The position numbers and the translations under genes are program-made. The notes beneath the pieces are model-generated. The model saw only the letters and a list, made by a program, of their open reading frames with translations, did no database searches and was not told the origin of the DNA. A DNA stretch of 64,000 nt, from the NCBI GenBank assembly GCA_035610835.1, contig CM069459.1, positions 30,292,366 to 30,356,365 of the forward strand. Direction: 5' to 3'. This document shows positions 51,640 through 63,606 of the stretch, in pieces. Position 1 is the stretch's first letter, and every line of letters starts with the position of its first letter. Origin of the DNA: Ophiura sarsii (lineage: Eukaryota > Echinodermata > Ophiuroidea > Amphilepidida > Ophiuridae).

Positions 51640-54187
51640 TTGATAATTGAATTATGTATATACATACTCGAATAAATGACTGGCAATTGGAAGAACAATT
51701 CAGTCATTTGGCTTTCTATTAACATTCTCCAACAAAAATTGTTCATGTGTATACAGTTGTGTGTGAAATAATGTTCTTACTTTTTTAGCTAGCCCCATTG
51801 ACAACAATGAGAGTTAGCGTTTGTTATTAAGAAAGTACTTTACATTAATATTTTTGAAACTCACGATATTTTCGTCAATCACATGATTTTATATTGTAAC
51901 TAAACTATTTGGTTACACAATCCTCCCATTCACTTTATTTTAAGAGTTTTAAAAACAACATTTCAGAAGAAAAAGTGTAAGAAACGAAAATAAACTGTTG
52001 ATTTGTGCAAATGATATAGATTATAGAAACATCACGAAGTAATCGTCGCAGACTCGCCTTAATTATTTTTGACCTATAATACGCGACAGTTTAGATGGAT
52101 TTGTAAACCTTTTGATGGCAATTACGACAGATACAATGACAAAAAAGGAAATAGATGACATCCGGAAACAATAGCTTTTGATAGAAGATCAAGATGGGAT
52201 GTTATTGCGAAAAGTATGAAGCAGTTACGCACGCATCTATATGGAAATTCGACAGCTCTGCATGTATAGGCTATCGTGTGTTCTTACCTGGTTGGATTAA
52301 TTGAACCGTTTCCTGCAAAAAAAAATGTATTGTATACTTTTATGTAGATTAAATGAATAATGAAGAAGTTATGGCAGTTTTACGGAGGCTATGCCGAAGG
52401 TGCACAGCCCCCTTTAAGTAGTGCCCCTTTAAGTTTAAGTAGACTTGCAAGGTATCAAATTAAAGGTAAAGGTGTGTTTAACACAATAGTCTGAGCAGAT
52501 GATTAATATCCCTTTAGTATTTAAACTATTTTCCTCCAAACATTTGGTATATTTTTAAAAACCACAAATGGTGTTTCTTGTATTTTTCTCATGAATTAAA
52601 CATGGAGAATAAACACTTAAATGACAGAGAAAGATGTTGAAGGTTTAGCCAACACAAATCTGTCAAGCTATTCGATAAACATGTTTGCTGTGTAATTAAT
52701 TTACGCGCGTAATTAATTAGGCGCTTAAATGGAATAATTTTGAACCACTTTTTGTATGCCCAATTAAGGTTTTTTTTAAGGTGTCAAATTAATCCTTATA
52801 AATTATACTTAATCAAATGGTCAAGCCACGTTTCTCAATTCATTTGTCTTTTTCTGTAATATCAATCAAACCTTTAGATACATTAATTTTGCAACATTTT
52901 CTTACAATAACAATATATTTCATACAACTGTGCAGAGACAATGGAAGGAATATTCAAGGACATGCCCACACTAAGGGACCAATGCTTTGAAATTCGCGCT
53001 ACAAGAAACTTGAAATGCCATTCATCAGTGTGCAGTCAAGGGTTTCAAGCATATGGTGTATGTTACTTTAGGTGACCGTGTGCTGACATGCAAGCTTATA
53101 CTAAAGGTACCAAGATAAAGACCTCACATAGATTAGAAGTATAAATTGTGCCCCTGCCCTCTATCGCCCTTAAAAAGTTATTGGAAGTCTCCAACATATT
53201 GGATTGACACCAAGGTAATATAACCACTTGCCAACAACATAGTAACCTATGTTAATTAGTTGCTCACGGAGGTATTGATTCTGTAAGATTGTGTACATGC
53301 TATTGTAAATATCAGCCAATCGATATAACAATTGGACCCTTGCACGCGCTATTAAATCCTGCTCAGTCAATAGTTAGGTCACCCAAGCCCTATATGACAG
53401 CTATGAAGATTGTTAAACGGGGTCAGTCGTCACAAAACATGAACAAACACAATAGTTAAACGACCTTGCTATTGTCAACACTCCCTACACAGAGGACTGC
53501 AGTGCAAATCTGTACGATGTTCGCCATGTAATGTCTATGGCGGATTTCATTCCGTTGTAAGAAGCTATGAAGTTTCCGTGGTCTTCGCTATCTCCAAGCA
53601 GATAAACCAATACGTACATGGACTTTTTTTTTAGACGAGGGTTCATTTCATGATTTGATGAGGTTTATAATGAGTTAGGATTCCTGTAATTTCGAAGACC
53701 ACATATTTTCAAAACGTGAATTTGCCAACATTTTACGACATAAATTTGGTCACAAAACGTGTTTAATACTATACATTTTACCGTTCTGCAGATGTTATTG
53801 ACCCTCCTCTAAAATTCTACATGATTTTTAACACGTTTCTCAGTTTTTGAGATGCCCAAATAGACCATTTCCCGAAGCTATTTCTAGCAAATATTGCAGT
53901 CACTGTTTTCTTGTGTTCAACAAAATCTGACATGCAGCGTGACCTCTCTGCTGACTCTGCTGCTTAGCAGACTAAATATGCGCGCCAAATACAAATACAT
54001 ATGGAGTGCATAGGAATGTACATGCCCCTATAGTTTACCGTGAGACTGTGCATAGCGGTACATTGCTGTACATCCCCTACTAAAGGTCAAATCTAAAGGT
54101 ATACCTTGGTTTTCTTTTTTAACACATTATTTGGCTGGTAAATACCACATATTTGATATCAATGGAAAGCTTGAAACACATTTTATT
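51640..54187. other. A+T-rich spacer, no gene seen
   Basis: 52290-52424 matches the right end of the 37273-37973 palindrome, ending at TTTAAG, with no left half. The rest gives no supportable exon or element. Confidence 0.5.
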
Positions 54188-54712
54188 AGGGATCACGTCA
54201 AAACTCGACCGCCCGTTGACCGCCGGTTACGGCCGGTTCCGCCCGGTTCTCACAAAACGTGTCGTCTGTTATAATATACACACATAATGAGGTCCAATAG
54301 TTACACTCTGGTAAACACGACCGGTTGATAGTGCCTCGTCACACGCGTGAGCAATAAAGTCTTGAAGTAATGGGTTATCAAGTCTCAGTTGTCAACCAGT
54401 ACAATACAGCTATTAATTTTCGCTGGGGTTGGCTTGTTCAATCTGTTTATAGCTCAATTAACTTTTTAAAATCAATACCGAAAGTCTATGAATGTGTTTT
54501 TTTATAGAACGATTATAGAGAGAGCTATTATGACCGCAAAGTAACAGATTGATAGTGTAAATTGGTCCGGTTACAGCATTAAGTCAACCGGCGGTTGTTC
54601 AGTGTTGCATGCGTGAATATTCATATACCAGTAAAACATTTGACCTGAAAGAACCGGGCGGAACCGACCGTAACCGGCGGTCAACGGGCGGTCGAGTTTT
54701 GATGTCTTCCCT
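54188..54712. mobile_element. Harbinger-like MITE, GGGATCACGTCAAAACTCG ends (copy 2, long)
   Basis: TTA|GGGATCACGTCAAAACTCGA at the left, TCGAGTTTTGATGTCTTCCC|TTA at the right. Arms share CCGCCCGTTGACCGCCGGTT and its complement. The 370-bp centre is unlike copies 1 and 3. Confidence 0.82.
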
Positions 54713-56020
54713 TAGCTACAATTACTTATTCTGTGATTAAAACTACTCTCTTTGAGATTTGCCATCTGCAAGTACGAAGTTTCACGTATTTCGAATGACA
54801 TCGGTGTTCCCCACCTTACTGACTGGCCTTTTAAAAGGTACGCTATCCCCAAAGTATGCCAGCCGGTAGCCTTAGTCCCACTCTTCAAAGTGTTATGCAT
54901 TTTATGGATGAAATGTCCGGCATTTTTCATAAAAATGCCACCAAGAAATTGTATGTTTTCCAATAGCGTTACACTCAATTTACCCGGATGTGGCAATCAA
55001 CGGCAACATTATTACAATTTCTCGACTATTGAGGGCAGTGCGTATAAATATAGTAATATAATAAGAACGTAATCTATGTGACCTGCATTAATTCTAAATA
55101 ATAATAAAAAGTTTAAATAGTCAAGGCCATGAAAGCAAGTAGCCAGTAGCTGGTTGGATTAGCGTGTATGGATAATCAAGTATTGGCCAACCCGAAATCA
55201 AGTTTAATAAGAAATGTAACAATGCTGATAATCATATAAAGGACGCAAAAGAGTACTTTAAAACAAAGCTGTTTTGATTATATATGATACACACCCTTAG
55301 GATTGAAATGTTCATTGTTGTACAACACTCAGGAGAAACTATATTTATAGTTCAATATTTAGTAATTTATGCTCTGTTAATGTTGCACTGAAGGGTTTGT
55401 ATGGGTTACGCCATTTAGGGGTATCAAAATAGTGTTCTGGTTCACGCTATTTAGTGTCCATTTCAAAGGTGCTTGGACGTGCATGTGTACCCGCTTGGTA
55501 TATTCACTGACACATGTCAAATTATAGGAATACTACCCGATTTATGTTTTATAATGGACTTCACCTTGGAATTCTTATAGTTTTCGCATTTCTTTCCCAA
55601 TAATTATTTGTCCCAAATGTGATGATCTGTAGTTGGCCTTTGGAGAACTGAAACAAAATTTGTCTCACATTAAAGGGGCATTACCCATTTTTTGGTCCCA
55701 AAACCTGAAATTTGGTCAAGAGTCTAATAATTTATGCCTTTAACTGTTAAATATTGACACCTTGGTTGAAATGATATAACACAAAATCTCATTTCAAAGA
55801 AGCATTACCCATTGTTATTGTCCCAATAGGTAGAATTAAAATTAATTTTACCCTTTTAATGTTACTCTTAACCTTGAATGAACGATACATCATAACCTTT
55901 GAAATACTTTTCTACACAGAATTCATGTATTGGAATTAAATTAAACACATAATTTGTACACAAAAAACATGTGCTTAATTTATTCAAGTAATGTAACCAA
56001 ATTCATATGGGGAAAGGGGG
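54713..56020. other. Spacer with an unassigned open frame pair
   Basis: 54752-55072 (plus, 106 codons) and 54712-54996 (minus, 94 codons) are open but I recognise neither, and neither has exon signals. Near 55673 and 55796, (A/G)GGGCATTACCCATT-like words recur. Confidence 0.4.
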
Positions 56021-56037
56021 TCAGATTATTATTAACA

Positions 56038-56077
56038 ACTAGCGGGACGCCCGTCCTTCGGACGGACTCCCGCTAGT
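56038..56077. repeat. G+C-rich hairpin, possible Helitron 3' end
   Basis: ACTAGCGGGACGCCCGTCC-TTCG-GACGGACTCCCGCTAGT folds into a long hairpin. A GC-rich hairpin shortly before CTAG|T is the form of Helitron 3' ends, but no 5' TC end or Rep/helicase frame was found. Confidence 0.4.
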
Positions 56078-56385
56078 AATTAGGGCCTACCGGACCAAAT
56101 AGAACACCTACAAAATGAAACAACATGTGTTGGAAAATGCATAAGCCTAGCCTATTTTCTGACTTGAAATTGAATGTTTCCCGTCATCATGATCATTACC
56201 CATATCCTATACATATTATGGGATGAGAGCACATGTACTACATACAGTGTCAAAACCCACATCTGACAACATGTTACGCGATTAGATTCACATACTACGT
56301 TCTTTTCTTATCAGAAAGCACTTTATTTTATTACCTTATTTAACACCCTACCTCCCAAACCACATTGTGTTCATTACCCCGCCGT

Positions 56386-56840
56386 CAGTGGCGTAACAGC
56401 CGGGGGGGCAGGGGGCACAGTGCCCCCCTGAAGGTGCTCAGCAGGAAATTCAAACCTACCCACCAGGGAAAATGGGGGGAGGGAAAAGAGGAAAAGAAGG
56501 GGGAAAGGGAAAGAAAAGAGAGAGAGAAAGGAAAAAGGGAGGAAAAAGAAAAAGGAAAAGGAGAAAAAAAGGGGAAAGAAAAGAAGAAAGGGAAAGAAAG
56601 AAAGAAAATTTTGTTGTGCTTTTTGTACTGCGAAATTGTGTGACCGTGCGAAATTGTTGGACCCTACCCTACCCCCCCCCCCCCCCCTCCCCCACTTACA
56701 TGAAATTCACGAGGTGACTGACTGGTAAAAAATTTGGGGCAACCTTTTACGAAAAATTCCGGGACGGAATTATTCTAACCAGGAATTTTTTTGGCTGTGC
56801 CCCCCCCCCCCCCTGCCAACCAACCTCTGTTACGCCCCTG
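56386..56840. mobile_element. hAT-like MITE, CAGTGGCGTAACAG ends, exact 8-bp duplication
   Basis: Left CAGTGGCGTAACAGCCGG, right CTCTGTTACGCCCCTG; CCCGCCGT flanks both sides (56378-56385, 56841-56848). Interior: A/G-rich stretch (56470-56610), the GTGCGAAATTG cassette, C runs, and CACGAGGTGACTGACTGG. Confidence 0.92.
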
Positions 56841-56848
56841 CCCGCCGT

Positions 56849-57760
56849 ATAAGGGTACGGAACTCGATAAGAAGTGTTGCGAGTGTTGTGTACACACTGT
56901 ATAGGGTTTGTGGCATAAAGTAGTAAAATAACGACAAGGGCTTAATTTATTGAACTATGACAAGGTGAATAACATCTGTGCTGTGACTCACAGACACATT
57001 CGAGATCCATCCAGGCCATTCCATTCCCAGGGTAGCTTAGAGTAAATTAACTGATGACGCAAACGAAAACCCTGCGTAATCATGCAATTGGGAAACACCG
57101 CAATCATGCAATACTATTCGCATTAAAGCCAGGGATTAAAGCACAGATAGTGTGGCGGTAAGCTAATTGATGTTTCGGGTAGTCCTTCATCCATTTGTTT
57201 CCACCATCTGTGATTAAAGTGAGATCAACCTCGATATCAGAGTTTCAAGATACTTTAGACGAACGAACAAATCATACTTCATGGTGAATGAAGTCCTGGG
57301 ACAACCACAACATTTCAGTATACAAAGGTAGGATTACATAGAAATATTATGTATATGAACAGTATAATTATATACGGCCTTGTGTTTTGAACTCGCTCCC
57401 AAAAAGAGTGGTGGCGTTGCATTTTTGCTGACGAATCCTCCATCTCTCTGTTAACTCAACAACAATGCGGTAGAGCTATGGTTTAGGTGTCATTCGAAAG
57501 CCTTTTTATCTCGCTACATTGTGTGAACAAATCAGGTATTTCTATAACTGTTTGGCTGAGATATGATTAATTATATTTCGAAAAACAGGGGTGGTGGTGG
57601 TGGCGAAGGCGGCGGTGGCGAAGGCGGTGGTGGCGGCGGCGCTGTGTACAATTTCTATCATCCCTACCAAAAAGGTATCTAAGTAGCCCCTCCCTTCCGT
57701 GCTCAGCGCACACTAAAAACCTTCCGCGATACTGGCACGAATTGTTCAATATCTGGACAG
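56849..57760. other. Spacer, no gene seen
   Basis: 57588-57640 is a GGTGGTGGC/GAAGGCGGC trinucleotide-type repeat. Nothing else recognised. Confidence 0.5.
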
Positions 57761-58160
57761 TTAAAGGGGCACTAAGAGATGTGTTGGAGGCTGCGCCCTC
57801 AATTATGATAAAAACTGGGATTAGTATATTTTTATAATTGTATTACATGTATGAACTTACATCTATAAGGATTAAGAAAAATCAGCCCTCTTTGTACAAG
57901 AAAACGTCGATTCAAAAATGCTCGTACAGCCGCGACGAGCATTATACGTCCGGCAGTATCCCCCTGCAGTACGCGTGATACATAACGCGAACCATATTTG
58001 CATAGAGGGCGTTTTTCAAGAAATAGCGATGATATTGTTTTAATCAAGTTTTGCTGTGTTTTTGTTAGTAGAAACAACAATAATGTTTAATGTTCATCTT
58101 GAATTCTGAAGGAAATTTTTAAACATTTAACATTTTCAACACCACTTAATGTCCCTTTAA
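57761..58160. mobile_element. TTAA-type element, AGGGGCACTAAGAGATG family (copy 3, intact)
   Basis: TTAA at 57761-57764 and 58157-58160; ends AGGGGCACTAAGAG and CACTTAATGTCCCT. 400 bp, no coding capacity. It is the reference for reading the insertions in copies 1 and 2. Confidence 0.9.
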
Positions 58161-58608
58161 GCCAGGGGTATGCCACTCAGTTTGCCGATCGGAAGCCACT
58201 TTTAAATTAAAATGTGGTCAGCATAGCCTTAGTGGCGCTATACCGATAAGGCGTGATTCTAGCAGACGACGACGCTGGCCACGCGGCTGCGTCTCGGACG
58301 ACCCAATATGGCACCAATTTTGTGACCGTGCGAAATTTTGTGACCGTTCGAAATTTGTGACCTTGCGTAATTTTGTGACCTTTCGAAATTTTGTGACCGT
58401 GCAATTTTGTTTGACCCTACCGCCCCCCCCCCCCCCCCCCCCCCCTACCCCCACCCCCACTTACGTGAAATTCACGAGGTGACTGACTGGGAAACAAATT
58501 GGGGCAACCTTTTACGAAAAATTCCGGGACGGAATTATTCTAACCAGGAATTCTTTTGGCTGTGCCCCCCCCCCCCCCCTGACAACCAACTTCTGTTACG
58601 CCCCTGCC
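58161..58608. mobile_element. hAT-like cassette element (left end unclear)
   Basis: Right end ACTTCTGTTACGCCCCTG at 58608 and the same inner cassette as 56386-56840 (GTGCGAAATTTTGTGACC repeats, C run, CACGAGGTGACTGACTGG, CCGGGACGGAATTATTC). The left end is not clearly conserved. Confidence 0.6.
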
Positions 58609-58800
58609 GACAACTTATTTTACTTTAGTCTAAATTCACTCTAAAACCATGATTTTGAGGTAATTAGGAATCGTATCGTTCTGTAACTTGGAATGTATGT
58701 ACGATTTATGATCAGAAATGCAAATCTGCAAGAAAATCTACTTTCTAAAAAAAGATCATGAATAGAGGGCGCTCCCTGGAAAAGATCACATAATATGCCT
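58609..58800. mobile_element. Half copy of AGGCATATTATGTG palindromic MITE
   Basis: Runs from CCGACAACTTATTTTACTTT (centre of the palindrome) to AAGATCACATAATATGCCT, followed by TTAA at 58800-58803. It starts exactly at the hAT-like right end. Confidence 0.8.
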
Positions 58801-58804
58801 TTAA

Positions 58805-59084
58805 CATTCGCGTGTTATTCCAATTCGAATTCAAAATTTAGATTTTGCGGCCACCGTCGTCTGTGTAAATCTACCGCCGGGAACTTCAGCGCCACTATGC
58901 TGACCAAATGGCGTCAAACGCCGGTCACGGACGCATTCCTGACGATTACCCTAATTTATGTTAAAGGGACCGTTTTCGCTACGTACGTCAGTAGGCTATA
59001 GGACTTTCCTATCCCAAAATTAATAGAATCCCTGGTTAAACCTCTATCTTGATTACATCATGAATTTATCATTCTGATAAGTTC
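58805..59084. other. Spacer, nothing recognised
   Basis: GCGCCACTATGCTGACCA near 58890 is roughly complementary to GTGGTCAGCATAGCCTTAGTGG near 58213, hinting at an older inverted-repeat element around this region. Confidence 0.4.
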
Positions 59085-59491
59085 ATAGGCCAAAAAAAAA
59101 GTTGTGTTGCCCTCACAAGCCTAAAATCGGGAAGGACGGCCGGCCGGATTTTTTTAATATTTTTTTTTAAATTTAAAAAATCAACGATTTTATACCTATT
59201 ATTTCAGTCAACATGTGTGAAGATACTAAGGAAAACGTTTACTGGATGTATTTTCAACCCAATGGTGAATATTTTGGTTTCTTGCCCATCTCTGTGCAAT
59301 TTTCACAGATTGGAAGATCTTGAGAAGAAAAAAATCTTGAAAAAAAATCTTGGAAAAAAGAAATCTTAAAAAGAAAAGAGAAAAAAAGAAAGAAATTCTT
59401 TTTAAAAAAAAAATTAAAAAAATACCCGGCCCACATTCTCGGAATTTTGACCCGGCCGGATAAGGGCAACACAACTATTTTTGGGGCCTAA
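59085..59491. mobile_element. Foldback MITE, GGCCAAAAAAAAAGTTGTG ends
   Basis: ATA|GGCCAAAAAAAAAGTTGTGTT at the left, AACACAACTATTTTTGGGGCC|TAA at the right. CCGGCCGG words near both ends. Related to 18101-18446. Confidence 0.7.
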
Positions 59492-59559
59492 CATTAAGTA
59501 TTCCAAAAGCACGTGTACATTGGACATCGCACCCACTTCTATTTTTATAATGGTATTTG

Positions 59560-59851
59560 CTATGTACATAATGCAATTTAAATAAAATTATCTGTAATGT
59601 GCAATATTCTCTTTTATATTAATTAATAAGTTACCTTGCATTGTTTTTCGATGTTTTTCGATGTTTTATATCATATCATATTTTTAATGTTTTTTATCTA
59701 TAATGTGCAATATTCGGTGCATGCTCTTTAATATTAATTAATAAGTTACCTTGCCTTGTTTTTCAATGTTTTTTATCATGTAAATTTCATGTAATTTGGC
59801 CTTAGGGCCACGACTGTGAAATATTAATAAAATCAATCAATCAATCAATCG
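59560..59851 (+). mobile_element. LINE 3' end with (AATC)n tail
   Basis: TTTGGCCTTAGGGCCACGAC TGTGAAATATT then AATAAAATCAATCAATCAATC is a typical LINE 3' tail. An upstream segment (TAATTAATAAGTTACCTTGC) is duplicated at about 59620 and 59735. 5' limit uncertain. Confidence 0.55.
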
Positions 59852-59861
59852 AGAGAGGAAC

Positions 59862-61094
59862 TACAGGCTGTCCCAAAATGATTAGTACCCATCGATGCCC
59901 AAAGTTCAATCATTTTTGTCATCATCAAAATCTATGGGATTATGTCCGTTGATATCTTTGTCATACTGTACTTTTTCATTAGCATTTTAGATCATGAATA
60001 TCGGATTTATCAAACTCAAAATACACTCTATTATGTAAAACATGGTGATGATAAAGTGCTAAAAAATGTGTGTGCTATGACAGCTTGTTTAAAGTGTATT
60101 CTCATAATCTCTTGTCTACTCAATATGCTCTTGTATGTCTTTCTGTTGTAACTGTTATTAGTTATGGGTGTTCAAATCATTAATAATTCTCCTTAATTCA
60201 ATTTAACGGGTAAAAGAAGTTTGTCACACTTGAGTAACCCCCATGCATTGTTTTATTTGACAAGTGTTTAGGGACTTCTAAATGAAGTGGTATTTGGTGA
60301 ATCACCAGTGGCTTATATTTCATTTTCACATTGGAGAATGAATTTCGTTGAAATTCAACACTAAGGGACTATATCATTTTTAGTAAGTTTGGAGGAAATC
60401 GCATCCCCAAAATGAAAAAGAAGTCTAAGCCACTGCTAATTACCCGTGACCACGTCTTTACATGTTTAAATGTCCCTCAAGTTTAGCCTCAAAACTAGCT
60501 CATTATGGAAACAAACCTTGGGGTCGTTCATGCGCGCGTGACGATCCATTTTTACTCTTCAAATTGAATCAAAATGAAGAAGTATTAATGGATTGAACAA
60601 CAATATGATACAACAGCAGTTTAAAATAGAAAGGAACCAAAGCTTTTAGCAGACAAGAGATTAAGAGAATGTATTAGTTTCTTTCAAACAAGCTGTTTAA
60701 AAACACATTTTTTTGCACTTTGCCAAAAAGGTGAAATCATCATGTCTTACACAATGGAGTGTAAGCACATCAAAACTCGACCGCGCGGCAACCGCCGGTT
60801 CCGCCCGGTGTGGACCGCATATCATTGTTTAGAACAATAGAAACCGGCTGCAATCGCACGAAACCCTACGGAACCGGCGCTTGCCGGGCGGTCGAGTTTT
60901 GATGTGCTCCCTAACTTCATTAAAATAAGTCCGATATTCATGATCTAAAATTCGAATTAATTTTATTTGCTATATTTGTATAGCAAATATGATAGAAAAA
61001 CAATTAATGGATCTAATCTCATTGATTTTGATGATGAAAACATTTATTGAACTTTGGGCAGCGATTGGTACTAATCATTTTGGGACAGGCTGTA
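59862..61094. mobile_element. Mariner-like foldback element, CAGGCTGTCCCAAAATG ends
   Basis: TA flanks; left CAGGCTGTCCCAAAATGATT, right AATCATTTTGGGACAGGCTG (one mismatch). Arms of about 160 bp (e.g. ATCATGAATATCGGATTTAT near 59991 and its complement near 60935). No transposase frame. It ends 8 bp before the open frame of the next gene and carries a Harbinger-like MITE. Confidence 0.85.
60764..60911. mobile_element. Harbinger-like MITE, GCACATCAAAACTCGACCGC ends (copy 3, nested)
   Basis: TAA|GCACATCAAAACTCGACC at the left, GGTCGAGTTTTGATGTGCTCCC|TAA at the right. Closely matches 36421-36572, including CGCATATCATTGTTTAGAAC in the opposite sense. Lies within 59862-61094. Confidence 0.85.
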
Positions 61095-61221
61095 TAGATG
61101 CTTGCCAAGTGTGTGTTATAGGCCCACATGTTCCACTTTTCAATGTTTAAAAACACTCTTGTCCTCCACCTCGGGTTATGCATCAAATGTGTTTGTTGTT
61201 AATTATATTCTCAGATACACC

Positions 61222-61914
61222 ATGAAAGGAGCCAGTCGCGTTTCTGCTAGTTTTGCTAGGTTTGCAAGCCATTCTGCCGGTCGATCAGGTAGTGGTGGTG
61301 GCCGATCAGCCGGAGGTGGAGGTGGCGGTAAGGCCGGAGGTGGAGGTGGCGGTAAGGCCGGAGGTGGAGGTGGCGGTAAGGCCGGAGGTGGAGGTGGCGG
61401 TAAGGCCGGAGGAGGCCGGGTAGGAGGGATTATTGGAGGGCGTGTAGGTGGTCATAAGGCCGGTGGGAGTGGCCACAGCGGAAGACCCATACCTGGAAGA
61501 GCAGTCGTCGTTCAACCAGGACGTAGCAAGAACAACCCCGTGACCATGTCAGATGTACGACGTACACAACGATGTGGGAGTGGCCTGAATGCCAAACCGG
61601 TTATGCAAATACCTAAACACACACCAGTACCAGCCAATGTAAAGCAGGCAGCGGCCCAAGCAAACGTGCAGATATCTCGAAAAGGGGGCAATCCTAACTT
61701 GGGGAATCATTCACAAGTACCAGGTAGATCCGTCCACGTGCAACCTGGAAGAAGCAAACATAACCCTGTGACGTCATCGGATGTGGCGACTGCAGAGCGC
61801 TATGGTAGAGGGCTTAACGCTAGATCGGTAGTTCAGGTGCCTAAATATACACCGGTTCCAGCAAGTGTGAAGCAAGAGGCGGTCCAAGCTCAATTGCAGA
61901 TAAAGAAAGATTAA
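61222..61914 (+). CDS. Glycine-rich basic protein with duplicated, SMP-like C-terminal repeats
   Basis: 230 residues in one exon. I chose ATG at 61222 (A at -3) because an acceptor-like TATTCTCAG ends at 61214, which suggests a leader exon upstream; the frame is open to an ATG at 61102. Residues 1-20 (MKGASRVSASFARFASHSAG) have Arg, Ser, Ala and no acids, like a mitochondrial presequence. Residues 30-61 are four AGGGGGGK octamers, then a Gly/Arg-rich link. Residues 91-153 and 167-230 are two copies of one unit: PGR..VVQPGRSK.NPVT.SDV, GLNA..V.Q.PK.TPVPA.V, KQ.A.QA..Q. The pattern P-V-T-x-S-D-V, then Q, G and a final Q-A-x-x-Q/N recalls the SMP domain of plant and fungal LEA-type proteins; I infer this from memory only and it may be convergent. 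No membrane segment. Probably a real gene because the two copies differ mostly by conservative changes with the frame kept. Confidence 0.7.
   Translation: MKGASRVSASFARFASHSAGRSGSGGGRSAGGGGGGKAGGGGGGKAGGGGGGKAGGGGGGKAGGGRVGGIIGGRVGGHKAGGSGHSGRPIPGRAVVVQPGRSKNNPVTMSDVRRTQRCGSGLNAKPVMQIPKHTPVPANVKQAAAQANVQISRKGGNPNLGNHSQVPGRSVHVQPGRSKHNPVTSSDVATAERYGRGLNARSVVQVPKYTPVPASVKQEAVQAQLQIKKD
61309..61404 (+). repeat. 24-bp coding tandem repeat, four copies
   Basis: GGAGGTGGAGGTGGCGGTAA GGCC-type unit repeated with at most one change; codes GGGGGGKA. Such perfect copies suggest recent expansion. Confidence 0.9.
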
Positions 61915-63606
61915 AGAATGGGTGAAAATAACCAACCAAAACAAAACAAAAAACCAACACCACAACGAACTGTAGATATTATAGTCTTTACGTTAGCTAG
62001 TCTTTGATCGTTCTTGACTGACTGCAGTAGTCCATATCGATTTTTACTACTAATTAACATACTAAAAGTATTATGAACCAGTATTCACAAGTAACCAAAT
62101 GTAATATAATTATAATTAAGAATTTAAACTGACAAAATGCGGCTTTAGCAGAAATCTAAAGTTGGTATAATATTAACATGATGAGATTTACTATATTGTT
62201 CCAGAGTTTTGATATTGTTCCCCAGTATCTTTCAATGAATGGCGACTCGACTCGAGTCGATGTTTTGAGCCAGAGGATTGAAGATAGCGATTCGGATTGT
62301 AATGTTGAATCAAACCATGTGAACACATTGATGCAATACATTGAGAACATTTAAAAGTTAGGAGCAAACTATGCAAATCATGACGGGAGTACTATCCGAA
62401 GAGTGAATTTGTCGAGACTCCGTTGCAGTTTTAGGCATTTTCTTTCACTGAACCACCCGGGTTCGGAAGTATCAGCCCTGTAAACCTAAGCCGATATCCA
62501 TTTTATATTGAGTGCCTAACCCTTTATACACCTCTTCAATATAGTAGCGTGTTCCGGAGGACCCCAGCCGCCCCCAAATCAATGATCATTTGCTTTAAAA
62601 AAAAAACCTCATTCGGTTGAAAAGTCTCATTTGGGCCAAAGTTAAAAAATTGATCACTTAAAATTAGAGTCATTTCAACTTTACCGCGTCACATCAGGCA
62701 TGCCTCATCACTGACTCAATTTTAAGAAAATGTTAAAAAACTTACTTATTCCACCGTCATAGTGCGAGTGATGTTTAACACTGGTTTCATAATGTTATGT
62801 TTTCATTTGTTAAGTGCTGTGGTACCATTGTATAATGTGAAGAGCGCTATATAAATGCTCATTGATATGTTATGTATGTTAACTTAGGGATCAAATGATG
62901 TGGAAGTTATGTACATATTGATAAAACTCGTGCTTTCCGCGACTTTGTGCAGATAGAGCCTATGTTCGTCAGTCAAATTCTAAACTATGGGACCTTATTA
63001 ATTAAGGAGGCCAGAGAATATGAATCGTCTCCTCCGTGTGTGTCACTAGCAACATTTCGTTCTTCACGCAATCATGTTGGGTTTCATGGCTCTTTGGCAC
63101 GATAGGGTCCATGGCATGGGGAACCACACACTAGCACGACTACTATACATGTTATAGAGTGTCCGGTAAATATACCTTTTTCTCGGTGTAGTCAGGACAA
63201 AATGATTTACGGTAAACAATTCATTTGCTATGAGCAGCACATTGTCGTTTTTGTTGTTCCCGATGTGCGTCCTAACTCCATCGCAACTGCAAGGAAAAGG
63301 AGAATAGAGATGGTAGCGAGAGGTTGATCTTCCGTATCTAGGCGCTATTTTACTCGGATATGGAAGCGTCAGTTGTTAGGAATATAGACGATATATATGG
63401 GGTGTTACAGACCCTTAAAAATACACGCTGTTCATAATGTGAGTGGTATAGTAAGAGAAACTGCTCGGGAATGTAGTTATAAGAAAACCAAAAAGGAAAC
63501 CAAATAACTATAATAAACACCGTAACATTTTACGCATATTCTATTGAGAAAATCATGATTAGCCAAAAATAAGTTGTTACGGTACAAAGTATAGTGGTGA
63601 TATACA
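61915..63606. other. 3' flank and spacer, no gene seen
   Basis: No AATAAA lies close after the stop at 61914. Near 62840, GTGAAGAGCGCTATATAAAT is like the tail of dispersed repeats common in marine invertebrates. Nothing else is recognised. Confidence 0.5.

Noticed and set aside
54712..55072. Overlapping 106- and 94-codon frames as a gene
   Set aside because: No recognisable domain on either strand, no exon signals, and the two frames cannot both be coding; left as unassigned.
61102..61221. Upstream ATG at 61102 for the Gly-rich protein
   Set aside because: The 40 extra residues have different composition, and an acceptor-like site lies just before the ATG at 61222; the longer form cannot be fully excluded.
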